The notes below the pieces were generated by a model, which saw only the letters and a program-made list of their open reading frames with translations, searched no databases and was not told where the DNA came from. A program made the position numbers and the translations under genes. DNA of 23,842 nt from a virus, in the IMG/VR virus record IMGVR_UViG_3300006922_000184, positions 1 through 23,842 of that record; one strand, 5' to 3'. Shown in pieces: positions 7,556 through 13,526 of this stretch (its first letter is position 1; the number at the start of each line of letters is the position of its first letter).

Positions 7556-7830
7556 GATTGTGTAATGTGGAAGTGTTAACGAGTAACATTGCTATTATGT
7601 AGCATCTCAGAGGATTTGTCAAATCACTGTGTGGAACTCAGAAAATCGTCCCTGTGTTGTTGACAGTCTCTCGGTTGATATGTTACGCTCCAAGGTAACT
7701 ACAAATAGAGACAAAACAGAGTATTTAGACATCTATCAGGAGAGGTATTCTGAACGTAACTATGTTTATTTAAGTATTTAAATAATTCACAGAAATGTGG
7801 AAAACTCTCCGCAAACTGTGGAAAACTCTA
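7427..7830. repeat. Cluster of six TGTGGAA boxes, including three exact TGTGGAAAACTCT copies (DnaA-box-like)
   Basis: Six same-orientation boxes lie at 7427, 7475, 7566, 7630, 7796 and 7817, plus TGTGGAG at 7439. The 13-mer TGTGGAAAACTCT is exact at 7427-7439, 7796-7808 and 7817-7829; the last two are 21 bp apart. Read on the minus strand, the core is TTTTCCACA, one base from the bacterial DnaA box TTATCCACA and, as far as I recall, the form used by cyanobacterial DnaA. An AT-rich tract (7761-7787) adjoins the pair. This fits an origin or operator region; function is inferred. Confidence 0.6.
7556..7827. promoter_or_regulatory. Gene-free leader/origin-like region with late-promoter-like octamers
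   Basis: I see no credible gene in these 272 nt. On the minus strand there are three 7/8 matches to the late octamer NATAAATA: TCTAAATA (7722-7729), CTTAAATA (7767-7774) and TTTAAATA (7775-7782). The AT-rich block 7761-7787 could instead be a DNA-unwinding element next to the TGTGGAAAA pair. The stretch probably contains the promoter for the run of tiny genes at 7555-6910. Confidence 0.4.
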
Positions 7831-8451
7831 TACTGGGATGACATTAAATGTAAGAGTGATTCTATTATCTGTTGGGTTAGATTCGTATCCATGCGTTAAG
7901 TTAGATGGATAGATTAGAGCGTCTCCTTGTTGTACGGGGATAGTTGCTTCTTGTAAGTTAAAAGCAGTCATTTGTTCAAAGGGTAACATCATCACAGGGA
8001 ACATTGATGATAGTGTATTACGTTTGAATTTTAGGTAAGAGTGAGAGTCAGGGACATAATTGATAAAGAGAGTACCACTGAATAGGCAGTTACTATGTTC
8101 ATGTGGTGCATAGATTGCTTGTGGATGTGCGACCTCTATGTAAGAATCAGAGATGGCAAAGTTAGTTGCATAGTTTAGTGATGAATCATTGCATTTACGT
8201 ACTGCTTCGAGTAACTCTGCTTCAAGATCTGGGAGGTCTTGTAGTATCTTATTCTTTGGTCCTATCTGTTGAACGTTATGGCAGATTTGTTGTCTATCAT
8301 GATCAACGAAATCTTCATTCTTTATCCAGGAGAGGATTTTAGGAATGAAGTCTGACATATTATATTTGGTGACAGGTTGCATGAACAAACCATAAGTTTC
8401 AAATGTGATTTGTTCTTCAAGAGAGTCAGATAGGTTGATTTCTTTTGTCAT
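7828..8451 (-). CDS. Putative Fe(II)/2-oxoglutarate oxygenase (TIGR02466-like), 207 aa
   Basis: It is a likely non-heme iron dioxygenase of the double-stranded beta-helix fold. Candidate iron ligands are in APHEHSNCLFSGTLFINYV (H117/H119, the H-x-H variant typical of this subfamily), then GDALIYPSNLTHGYESN (H187), and R197 in DNRITLTFNV, which would bind the 2-oxoglutarate carboxylate. The ~110-residue N-terminal part is divergent. It stands apart from the main oxygenase cluster, directly upstream (in transcription) of the origin-like repeat region, and its stop codon lies inside the last TGTGGAAAACTCT repeat. No good Shine-Dalgarno is visible. The substrate is unknown. Confidence 0.8.
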   Translation of the reverse strand: MTKEINLSDSLEEQITFETYGLFMQPVTKYNMSDFIPKILSWIKNEDFVDHDRQQICHNVQQIGPKNKILQDLPDLEAELLEAVRKCNDSSLNYATNFAISDSYIEVAHPQAIYAPHEHSNCLFSGTLFINYVPDSHSYLKFKRNTLSSMFPVMMLPFEQMTAFNLQEATIPVQQGDALIYPSNLTHGYESNPTDNRITLTFNVIPV

Positions 8452-8529
8452 TACTTAGTTGATGATGTGTGACTATGTATGATACTGGGGAGGGGGGTTG
8501 TGGGCGCTTGTAGAGTGCTTAGAGAGTGT

Positions 8530-8703
8530 TTATGATGTAAGTGAGGATATGATAGAAAGATTAGATTTAGTCTGATAAGTCTTATCGAGTTTCTGACTCA
8601 TTATTCTGTTGATCTTACGTGCTGTTGCATATCTCCTGGGGAAGAGACTTTGCCCTGATAGTTGTTGCTTGTACGTAGAATTGATGGAGGATTGTGTTTT
8701 CAT
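8530..8703 (-). CDS. Small basic protein (57 aa), candidate gene
   Basis: The frame begins MKTQSSINSTYKQQLSGQSL and continues with FPRRYATARKINRIMSQKL; it is basic, Ser/Gln/Lys-rich and hydrophilic. It starts 5 nt after the stop of the 51-aa gene, which suits an operon, but no ribosome-binding site is evident. The Arg/Lys-rich middle could bind nucleic acid. I know no homologue, and a chance frame cannot be excluded. Confidence 0.5.
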   Translation of the reverse strand: MKTQSSINSTYKQQLSGQSLFPRRYATARKINRIMSQKLDKTYQTKSNLSIISSLTS

Positions 8704-8708
8704 TAGAA

Positions 8709-8864
8709 TTAATTGCTGACGGGGGTGATACGATAGCAGTGCTCATTTGACCATAGTTTATTATGCATTGCCATGATATCTAATGCTCTCATTTGAGTCA
8801 TAGGGAGGAAGACTGTGTTCTCCCAGTTACCAATTTTGCCGTACTTGATTTGAAGTTGATACAT
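8709..8864 (-). CDS. Small conserved-looking protein (51 aa)
   Basis: It starts MYQLQIKYGKIGNWENTVFL and ends CYRITPVSN. The layout (strand with K-Y, W-x-N-T-V-F strand, then a helix MTQMRALDIMAMHNKLW, then a short YRI strand) is a compact beta-beta-alpha-beta pattern that I recall among small hypothetical proteins of T4-like cyanophages. A purine-rich stretch (GAGAAAG) lies on the plus strand, but no Shine-Dalgarno is seen on the coding strand. It lies 40 nt downstream of the 115-aa gene and belongs to the mini-operon started by the promoter cassette at 9316. The function is unknown. Confidence 0.7.
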   Translation of the reverse strand: MYQLQIKYGKIGNWENTVFLPMTQMRALDIMAMHNKLWSNEHCYRITPVSN

Positions 8865-8904
8865 GAGAAAGAAGAGAAAGTGTTATGTAGAGAGGGTTAT
8901 CGTA

Positions 8905-9252
8905 TCAGTTGAAGATGTAACCAGACTTAAACTCTTCGTTCACATATACTTTCTGAGTGCCATTCTGTCCAGCAAACTTACGAACAAACCACTTAAAATC
9001 CTTTTGAAATACACCCTCACCAGTTACACAAAACTCAGCGCAGAGTGCATTAAGGCGTGATTTTGTGGTGACAGACTGCCAACCGCCATCAAAGATTGTC
9101 ATGCTATCTTCATCGATCTCAGCGATCTTGTTGCCATGGAGACGCACAATGGAGACCTGTGATTCTTCATTGAAATGCACAGTAGTGTTGCCTGATGCCC
9201 AATTCTTGGATGCCTGTACAGCGGCGTTCATTTGGGTTTCGATCTTACGCAT
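8905..9252 (-). CDS. Hypothetical cyanophage protein (115 aa)
   Basis: It begins MRKIETQMNAAVQASKNWAS and contains LHGNKIAEIDEDSMTIFDGGW followed by TTKSRLNAL. This pattern, a helix, three strands and then the DGGWQ(S/T)xTTKSRLNAL segment, recurs in my memory in many marine T4-like phages as a protein of unknown function. GEGVFQKDFKWFV is a second helical part. There are no membrane segments or obvious catalytic residues. It is the first gene after a well-formed sigma70-like promoter (-35 TTGAAA, -10 TACAAT), with a leader of roughly 57 nt. It is probably an early or middle gene; the function is unknown. Confidence 0.8.
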   Translation of the reverse strand: MRKIETQMNAAVQASKNWASGNTTVHFNEESQVSIVRLHGNKIAEIDEDSMTIFDGGWQSVTTKSRLNALCAEFCVTGEGVFQKDFKWFVRKFAGQNGTQKVYVNEEFKSGYIFN

Positions 9253-9309
9253 GATTGGTTTTGATGTAGTGTGAGGGCGGAGAGGCGGTCTGCTGTGCCC
9301 CTCTCGCTT

Positions 9310-9375
9310 GAACGTATTGTACTGTATCTGAGGGCGTTTTCAACATGAATCTCAGATATTGGGTCGGATCCCCGA
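9310..9375 (-). promoter_or_regulatory. Promoter cassette C (sigma70-like plus ACCCAATAT box)
   Basis: On the minus strand there is -35 TTGAAA (9343-9338), a 16-nt spacer and -10 TACAAT (9321-9316). Upstream, ACCCAATAT (9364-9356) sits 34 nt before the -10, the same offset as in cassette B and within one nt of cassette A. The spacer contains CGCCCTCAGAT, related to the CGCCCCCAGAT of cassette B. It drives the 115-aa gene. The fixed spacing suggests an activator site. Confidence 0.65.
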
Positions 9376-9392
9376 TTGGCACAAGGGCGAGG

Positions 9393-9713
9393 TCAGAGGT
9401 CGAATTCTTTATACTTAGCGATGTATTGTGTGGTGTCATCGTTAACATACTCTTCGATCAATTGCTTGCACTCACATACAGTGTCAGCACCAAAGATACG
9501 ATCGTAGATGAACACACCCTCCTTAATCTCATTGCGTTGGTTAACACGATATCTGGGAGGATTAGGATTTCCGATGTGCTCACCATCAAAATCTTCGGTG
9601 ATAGTGAATGCAGCGAGGCGACGATCGTTGTGCCAGATTGAATCCTCGCTAATCCAGATGTCTTCACAATAGTGAATGAAATCTCTGCGGATTGTCTTCT
9701 CGATGATAAGCAT
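9393..9713 (-). CDS. Hypothetical protein (106 aa)
   Basis: A hydrophilic acidic protein beginning MLIIEKTIRRDFIHYCEDIW. It has charged strands (AAFTITEDFDGEHIGNPNPP) and a C-terminal helical part (CECKQLIEEYVNDDTTQYI). There is no transmembrane segment and no motif I can name. It ends about 30 nt before promoter cassette C and follows the 43-aa membrane protein by about 36 nt. The coding frame has clear phage-like composition and good length, so the gene is real; the function is unknown. Confidence 0.75.
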   Translation of the reverse strand: MLIIEKTIRRDFIHYCEDIWISEDSIWHNDRRLAAFTITEDFDGEHIGNPNPPRYRVNQRNEIKEGVFIYDRIFGADTVCECKQLIEEYVNDDTTQYIAKYKEFDL

Positions 9714-9749
9714 GATCAGTGAAATGTGTGGGTCTTGTGTGTTGTGATT

Positions 9750-9881
9750 CTACATTGAATCGATCTGACGTTGAATAGTTTCGTTACGTTCCTCAATCAT
9801 ATCGACGAGAGAGGAATCCATCAGATCAATTAGAAAGTTTACCCCTAACAGGATAATGATAGCGGAGAGTGCAATACGCAT
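9750..9881 (-). CDS. Tiny single-pass membrane protein (43 aa)
   Basis: The frame starts MRIALSAIIILLGVNFLI, a clear hydrophobic helix of about 16 residues after a positively charged start, followed by an acidic-amphipathic tail (DSSLVDMIEERNETIQRQ). The topology suggests an N-terminal anchor with the tail in the cytoplasm or periplasm. It lies 13 nt after the stop of the 59-aa gene and in the same operon. Tiny membrane proteins of this kind are common in T4-like phages and may act on the host envelope. No family was recognised. Confidence 0.65.
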   Translation of the reverse strand: MRIALSAIIILLGVNFLIDLMDSSLVDMIEERNETIQRQIDSM

Positions 9882-9894
9882 GATTAAGTGTTAA

Positions 9895-10074
9895 TCAGAG
9901 GGACATCATGAATTCAGCAATTGCTTCATCATATTCTTCCTTAGTTTCAAATGTACGACCGTGAATAGTGCGGGGATATTCCGCAACGTCGCGATCACTG
10001 ATTGATACATAGCAATCAGTTTCATCGTAACCCATATCAACGAGGTTTTGAATGTAAGGATTGGAAATTGTCAT
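9895..10074 (-). CDS. Small acidic protein (59 aa), hypothetical
   Basis: Translation from the ATG at 10074-10072 gives MTISNPYIQNLVDMGYDETD, then a central CYVSISDRDVAEYPRTIHGR and a C-terminal helix FETKEEYDEAIAEFMMSL. The frame is open further upstream, but that extension is basic, runs into the preceding gene and looks non-native, so the internal ATG is preferred. The RTxxGRxFxTxEEYDEAIAEF pattern is a short strand-turn-helix of unknown role. Confidence 0.7.
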   Translation of the reverse strand: MTISNPYIQNLVDMGYDETDCYVSISDRDVAEYPRTIHGRTFETKEEYDEAIAEFMMSL

Positions 10075-10115
10075 GTTAGTGAGATTCTTGAAGAGTGGGT
10101 ATGATTTAGTGGTGC

Positions 10116-10301
10116 TCAGTTTGATGCCTCCATGAACACATCGTAGAAGCAATCGAACGCCGCTGGATCATGACAGAATGAAGAGATTCCGCTTTGATCA
10201 CACATCCAATCGTATGCCATATCGATGTCCGCACCAGTGCCAAGCACGAACGAATCGAGACCGCGTAGAGCGTTGATGAAATCGGAGTCGTTGAGAAGCA
10301 T
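10116..10301 (-). CDS. Small acidic protein (61 aa), hypothetical
   Basis: It starts MLLNDSDFINALRGLDSFVL and continues TGADIDMAYDWMCDQ, ending FDCFYDVFMEASN. It is an all-helical, acidic protein resembling a small cyanophage family known to me only as hypothetical. The reading frame is open upstream to 10397, but that part holds promoter cassette B, so the internal ATG after the promoter is the better start. The leader is about 25 nt. First gene of its mini-operon. Confidence 0.75.
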   Translation of the reverse strand: MLLNDSDFINALRGLDSFVLGTGADIDMAYDWMCDQSGISSFCHDPAAFDCFYDVFMEASN

Positions 10302-10322
10302 TTGAGTTGTGTTCGTTTGTCT

Positions 10323-10395
10323 TGAATCAATTGTAGCAGATCTGGGGGCGCTGCCAACGTCAAACCCCGATATTGGGTACAGTTGCTGGATTGTC
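10323..10395 (-). promoter_or_regulatory. Promoter cassette B (sigma70-like plus ACCCAATAT box)
   Basis: On the minus strand: -35 TTGGCA (10357-10352), 16-nt spacer with GCGCCCCCAGAT, -10 TACAAT (10335-10330), then TGATTCA. ACCCAATAT lies at 10378-10370, 34 nt before the -10, within CAACTGTACCCAATAT. Aligned with cassette A, the two share most positions over about 73 bp, far more than chance for intergenic DNA. Drives the 61-aa gene at 10301. Confidence 0.7.
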
Positions 10396-10398
10396 ACA

Positions 10399-10989
10399 CT
10401 ACCAAAGTGTGGGAACTGGCGTTAGATTGCTGATGCTGATTTCTTTATAGTTATCTTTCACAATTCCTTTGGTGACATCATCAATGTCAAAGAATAGGTC
10501 GATTGAATCCACTGCCCCATGATATTGACGTTGCAAGACATCATCGATCTTGGTGCGACTCTTAGCACTCAAAACATCATCGAAACCAGTCACATTGCCT
10601 GCTGTGTTGAAACGAGGTGCAAGGCGAGGGAGAACACTAACGAAGATAATCTTCTCGATGGAATTACACTCGGGAGCGTAATACAAACGCGCCGCTTCAC
10701 CAATAGTGGTATTTGCATAGTTCTTGATATTTTTGTTGACATTGCTATTAATTGCTTTGGCAAGGATTGCAACGCGAAGTTCACCATCTTTGTCAAATCC
10801 TGCGATGTCAATATCAAACGTTCCACCGAATGCATCTTCGGGGAGTTTATATTCAAACTTCCAATCATACTCAGCGAGGTGAGTATTAGCGTTCAAAATC
10901 TCATTGAGCAACGCTTGATGCAGCACCTCAGTACGTTTGGAGGAGCGTACATTCTGAAAGGATGTTGTGAGAAAGTCTTCGAGAATCAT
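10399..10989 (-). CDS. Hypothetical protein (196 aa) with a degenerate PD-(D/E)XK nuclease-like pattern
   Basis: The product begins MILEDFLTTSFQNVRSSKRT. Residues 21-80 read as helix with E30, strand FEYKLPED, then FDIDIAGFDKDGELRVAILAKAI (split here: D59 and D61 in FDIDIAGF, K78 in VAILAKAI). This is the order of the PD-(D/E)XK restriction-endonuclease core (E in helix, D at strand 2, E-x-K on strand 3), but the expected acid two residues before K78 is L76. It may be an inactive or altered nuclease, a DNA-binding derivative, or unrelated. The C-terminal half (IIFVSVLPRLAPRF, later SIDLFFDID) is alpha/beta. The stop falls within a hairpin CACACT/AGTGTG at 10395-10411. Confidence 0.7.
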   Translation of the reverse strand: MILEDFLTTSFQNVRSSKRTEVLHQALLNEILNANTHLAEYDWKFEYKLPEDAFGGTFDIDIAGFDKDGELRVAILAKAINSNVNKNIKNYANTTIGEAARLYYAPECNSIEKIIFVSVLPRLAPRFNTAGNVTGFDDVLSAKSRTKIDDVLQRQYHGAVDSIDLFFDIDDVTKGIVKDNYKEISISNLTPVPTLW

Positions 10990-11024
10990 GGGAGGAAGGT
11001 GATGAATAGTGGACGAAGTATGAA

Positions 11025-11210
11025 TCAGAAAGGGTTAGACCAAGACTCGTATTTCTTCATTGTGATGTAACCTTCCCTGCAAAGTGAGTCAGTATAGTAT
11101 GACCACTCCAAACGCTTAGCAACAGCATCGGTCGCCATCTTTGTGCCCTTAGTTGTCACTTTCCAGTTGTAGCGAAACTGTTGCAGTGCTTGTGCTTTGG
11201 TGATTGTCAA
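11025..11210 (-). CDS. Small basic protein (61 aa), TTG start
   Basis: The start is TTG at 11210-11208, preceded by AAGGA about 8 nt upstream, giving M-TITKAQALQQFRYNWKV. It continues TTKGTKMATDAVAKRLEWSY and ends YESWSNPF. It is basic with several Trp and Tyr and probably helical (a KxQALxxFxxNW segment then DAVAKRLEWSYYTDSLC). It is the first gene after promoter cassette A. I recall similar short proteins in cyanophages with no known role. The rare start codon may lower its expression. Confidence 0.7.
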   Translation of the reverse strand: MTITKAQALQQFRYNWKVTTKGTKMATDAVAKRLEWSYYTDSLCREGYITMKKYESWSNPF

Positions 11211-11227
11211 AGTGTGTCCTTTGCTGA

Positions 11228-11301
11228 TGAATCAATTATAGTCCATTGGGGGTGCCCTGTATACGGGTCAACCCCATTTTGGGTACAGTTGTCCCACTGT
11301 C
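11228..11301 (-). promoter_or_regulatory. Promoter cassette A (TATAAT plus ACCCAAAAT box)
   Basis: The minus strand carries -10 TATAAT (11240-11235) followed by TGATTCA as in cassette B, a spacer with GGCACCCCCA, and a weaker -35 (TATACA, 17-nt spacing). ACCCAAAAT at 11284-11276 sits 35 nt before the -10, in CAACTGTACCCAAAAT. A second strong hexamer, TTGACC, lies further upstream and overlaps the conserved part. It drives the 61-aa gene at 11210 and starts right at the stop of the 49-aa gene. Confidence 0.65.
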
Positions 11302-11449
11302 ACAAGGTTTGTTGATATTCTCGCAATGCTTCGATAATAATAGATTTCAGTTCAATTCTCTCTTGATCAGTGAAGATAGTGCGTGTCTTTACTGGCATGG
11401 GTGCATAACTACTAGGTTTCTTCTTTGTACCTTTGCCAGGTAATGACAT
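11300..11449 (-). CDS. Small basic protein (49 aa), hypothetical
   Basis: The frame starts MSLPGKGTKKKPSSYAPMPV and ends RTIFTDQERIELKSIIIEAL-REYQQTL. A lysine-rich flexible N-terminus is followed by one amphipathic helix. Upstream, CAGGGC lies close to the ATG but there is no classical Shine-Dalgarno. It lies 20 nt after the 86-aa gene's stop and ends at promoter cassette A. It may be a small nucleic-acid- or protein-binding peptide; the function is unknown. Confidence 0.65.
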   Translation of the reverse strand: MSLPGKGTKKKPSSYAPMPVKTRTIFTDQERIELKSIIIEALREYQQTL

Positions 11450-11469
11450 GCCCTGTGTATCAATCTTGC

Positions 11470-11730
11470 TCACTTACCTACACCCATAGGATCATCACAT
11501 TCTGCCTCTAATAGTGACACTAAATCATTATCAGTCTTCAATGCTTCTAATACCTCAGGGAACTCACTTTCTGCGATTTCTAACATTTCATCAAATGACA
11601 GTTCATCACATTGACGCGACAAGTATTCATAAACAATACCTTGAACCTCGCCTTTGCTCAGTTCACATGCCATAATGCGAACACATTCATTTTGGAGTAG
11701 ATCTCTATCTACGATATTGTCTTGGGTCAT
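11470..11730 (-). CDS. Small acidic helical protein (86 aa), hypothetical
   Basis: It begins MTQDNIVDRDLLQNECVRIM and is acidic and helical throughout (ELSKGEVQGIVYEYLSRQ, LSFDEMLEIAESEFPEVL, ending ECDDPMGVGK). Alternating short helices suggest a small helical bundle that binds another protein. It starts 5 nt after the stop of the tiny membrane protein. No family recognised; the frame is clearly coding by length and by its tight packing. Confidence 0.75.
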   Translation of the reverse strand: MTQDNIVDRDLLQNECVRIMACELSKGEVQGIVYEYLSRQCDELSFDEMLEIAESEFPEVLEALKTDNDLVSLLEAECDDPMGVGK

Positions 11731-11735
11731 GATAC

Positions 11736-11870
11736 TTAGTTGTGAGGGTGGTGAATAGTTGAATCGTAATAGTTCATCATTTTACTATCACGTTCTGCTA
11801 AGAATAGCAGGTAGCATGTCATCCCCATGAAGATGAAGATGCCACTTAATATGTATTGTGTTGCTCTCAT
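11736..11870 (-). CDS. Tiny single-pass membrane protein (44 aa)
   Basis: It starts MRATQYILSGIFIFMGMTCY and continues LLFLAERDSKMMNYYDS, ending in a His/Pro-rich tail (TIHHPHN). Residues 6-25 form one hydrophobic helix, with basic residues before and mixed charge after it. The ATG overlaps the stop of the upstream gene by one base (TAATG), strong support for a real coupled gene. Similar in design to the 43-aa protein at 9750. The role is unknown, presumably in the host membrane. Confidence 0.65.
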   Translation of the reverse strand: MRATQYILSGIFIFMGMTCYLLFLAERDSKMMNYYDSTIHHPHN

Positions 11871-12043
11871 TAGGCGTAGGTTTGTTGAATTGCATCAGAC
11901 TTAAAACGCCTGCATAGTTTGAACAATAGTTTCAGATCGTCTTCGATAACATAACGAAACGAGTCTGATTCGATGATAAACTTACCATCTTCCAACCACA
12001 CTTGTGGAAGTTGTTTCTTGTAGACTGGGAGATCGAAGAGCAT
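11870..12043 (-). CDS. Small protein (57 aa), hypothetical
   Basis: The preferred start (ATG 12043-12041) gives MLFDLPVYKKQLPQVWLEDG and then KFIIESDSFRYVIEDDLKLL; the C-terminus KLCRRFKSDAIQQTYA is a basic helix. The pattern F-(D/E)-LP-x-Y...LP...(E/D)DG.F.I.S....YVIEDDL.LL recurs in cyanophage hypothetical proteins as I recall them, which supports this start over an ATG 48 nt upstream that overlaps the previous gene. The stop overlaps the next start (TAATG). Confidence 0.7.
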   Translation of the reverse strand: MLFDLPVYKKQLPQVWLEDGKFIIESDSFRYVIEDDLKLLFKLCRRFKSDAIQQTYA

Positions 12044-12078
12044 GATGTTAGATAAGAGTTTACAGTTAGTGAGGGGAA

Positions 12079-12351
12079 TCACCCCACACATGCCATGGGA
12101 GCATACTCTGAGCGAGGCATCTTGTCGGTGTTGTAGTTAGTTACCTCAGCACCGCCAGCGATACGCTCAGCAACCTCATGTTTGAAGTTAGTAGCACTGA
12201 TTACACTGTAAGAACCTTTGTTAGCATCAATGAAGTGTACACGCTTGATGAAACGCTTAACAACAACTTTCATGCCTTTGATGTCATCTGCCTCAGCAAT
12301 GAATGCCTCAGGGAAGAAATCAACGACGCATGTTTGGTTGGTGAGTTGCAT
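12079..12351 (-). CDS. Hypothetical protein (90 aa)
   Basis: It begins MQLTNQTCVVDFFPEAFIAE and contains DIKGMKVVVKRFIKRVHFID and AGGAEVTNYNTDKMPRSEY. Alternating basic strands and acidic turns suggest a small beta-rich domain. No catalytic motif or membrane segment. It is the first gene after a -10-like TATATT at 12383-12378 with a short leader. The function is unknown. Confidence 0.7.
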   Translation of the reverse strand: MQLTNQTCVVDFFPEAFIAEADDIKGMKVVVKRFIKRVHFIDANKGSYSVISATNFKHEVAERIAGGAEVTNYNTDKMPRSEYAPMACVG

Positions 12352-12377
12352 TTGCTCTCGTTTTCTTTGACTCTCTT

Positions 12378-12406
12378 AATATACACGATTTTGGGGCGCT
12401 GTGCCG
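12378..12406 (-). promoter_or_regulatory. Probable promoter for the 90-aa gene
   Basis: The minus strand reads GGCACAGCGCCCC then a -10-like TATATT (12383-12378). The GGCA..GCGCCCC spacer resembles cassette B (TTGGCAGCGCCCCC), but the ACCCAA box found at the fixed upstream distance in cassettes A-C is absent. The -35 (GGCACA) is poor. Confidence 0.4.
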
Positions 12407-12407
12407 T

Positions 12408-12989
12408 TTACTGGTCCACTTCGGCAGGTGTCACAGCAAGATTGAAACTTAGTGTCATTCTGTTATTGTCATTATTCTGCATTCGTACACCATGACGAAC
12501 AAAAGCAGGGAACAACAATAAGTCTCCTTCTTTAACATCAGGTTCCACAATGTGAGGTTGCTCAAATATATGTGTGTAACCAAGGATTGTGTGATCTAAG
12601 TTCATGTTTTCAAAGTAGAACTTACCGTCCTTCTTCTCATCAAAACTAACAAAGATGACACCAGAAAAGTTAATGAAATCAGGGAAGTTTACGTGGTTAT
12701 GTGGTTCTTGTGAGCAACCATTGTTGTACACATTCAACCATGAATTCACAACTTCAATATTCACATTGCGTGGGAAGTATTGAAATAGGTAGGGATACAG
12801 GAAATCAACTAGTTCCTGCGGATCAATGACATCAGACTCTTCAAAATGCGTCGTCTGTACATTACAATTCCAGCGCCCATCAGTGTCCCTAAGTAGATGT
12901 TTGGCGCTCTCCAAAAGACGACCAAACACTTCTTGATGATTGTATACGTGTGCTTGGTAATACTTGATCGGGAACAATGTCGTTTGCAT
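12408..12989 (-). CDS. Putative Fe(II)/2-oxoglutarate oxygenase (TIGR02466-like), 193 aa
   Basis: Counting from MQTTLFPIKYYQ (ATG 12989-12987), the core is GCSQEPHNHVNF (H97/H99), FSGVIFVSFDEKKDGKFYF, EGDLLLFPAFVRHGV (H166) and NNRMTLSFN (R177), the expected iron and 2-oxoglutarate ligands. The N-terminal LFPxxYY is the usual beginning of this family, which favours this start; ATGs at 13049 and 13025 extend the frame into the lysozyme gene. It is closely similar over its whole length to the oxygenase at 14770-15363 (shared WNC, NVY, SQE, KDGKF), so the two are paralogues. It overlaps the lysozyme frame by about 100 nt. The substrate is unknown. Confidence 0.85.
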   Translation of the reverse strand: MQTTLFPIKYYQAHVYNHQEVFGRLLESAKHLLRDTDGRWNCNVQTTHFEESDVIDPQELVDFLYPYLFQYFPRNVNIEVVNSWLNVYNNGCSQEPHNHVNFPDFINFSGVIFVSFDEKKDGKFYFENMNLDHTILGYTHIFEQPHIVEPDVKEGDLLLFPAFVRHGVRMQNNDNNRMTLSFNLAVTPAEVDQ

Positions 12990-13479
12990 GGTTGATAACA
13001 ACTTCAAATTTGGATCGGTAGTCATAAGCGTAGGTGGTGCGATTTCCATGGATTCCCCAACCTAACCAAGGATATGCATGTGTCATATAGTATTCAATTG
13101 TATGACCGAACGTCTTCAAATAGAGTTCATATTCCATCCACTGTGGTTCATTTACCATGTACCTAAGTTGTGTACTAAGTGTTGATGGACTGCCACCATA
13201 TTTGGCAGCAAAGTCACCTAGTCCACGATATCTATTGATGGAGGTCCATTGAATCAGACCATATCCACCACGTAGACATTGATCATAGGGCACGATTGCT
13301 CCACCCTCACATATATTAGGTTTGAATCGTGACTCTTGTTGAATGTTACCAAGCACAACAGCGAGAGCATTTTGGTCTTTAATGCCCCTTTGCTGTAAGA
13401 ATTCTAGGGTTTGTTGTTCATGTGAAGTACATTCAGCACACTCAATCACTGGTGTTGGTGGTAGTTCTGCGTAAATCAT
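12889..13479 (-). CDS. Phage tail lysozyme (196 aa)
   Basis: This looks like a Phage_lysozyme2/tail-lysozyme protein that hydrolyses peptidoglycan during infection. The core is NALAVVLGNIQQESRF (E49 the likely catalytic acid), NICEGGAIVPYDQC, LRGGYGLIQWTSINRY (70-84), TQLRYMVNE and YPWLGWGIHGNRTTYAYDY (137-154). The family's domain normally ends near that last segment. Here about 35 further residues (from VINHANDIVP to ERQTST) run over the start of the downstream oxygenase in another frame and may be non-native. ATG 13479 gives MIYAELPPTPVIECAEC. No signal peptide, as for a virion enzyme. Confidence 0.85.
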   Translation of the reverse strand: MIYAELPPTPVIECAECTSHEQQTLEFLQQRGIKDQNALAVVLGNIQQESRFKPNICEGGAIVPYDQCLRGGYGLIQWTSINRYRGLGDFAAKYGGSPSTLSTQLRYMVNEPQWMEYELYLKTFGHTIEYYMTHAYPWLGWGIHGNRTTYAYDYRSKFEVVINHANDIVPDQVLPSTRIQSSRSVWSSFGERQTST

Positions 13480-13526
13480 CGTCGTTAATTATCAGGGTAG
13501 TAGTATACTCTTCGAGGTTACTTATG

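Noticed and set aside
9245-9448. 67-aa minus-strand frame across promoter cassette C
   Set aside because: It overlaps the 3' end of the 106-aa gene and the promoter elements, has no start signal, and the product has no gene-like features.
10302-10397. N-terminal extension of the 61-aa gene at 10116-10301
   Set aside because: The extension is promoter cassette B translated; the internal ATG after the promoter fits better.
10395-10411. CACACT/AGTGTG hairpin as an intrinsic terminator
   Set aside because: The stem overlaps the stop codon of the 196-aa gene and has no T-tract; noted with that gene but not called as a terminator.
10519-11070. 183-aa open frame on the plus strand
   Set aside because: It lies opposite the 196-aa minus-strand gene, has no ribosome-binding site or recognisable domain, is Cys/Ile-rich in the way of antisense frames, and would be the only plus-strand gene.
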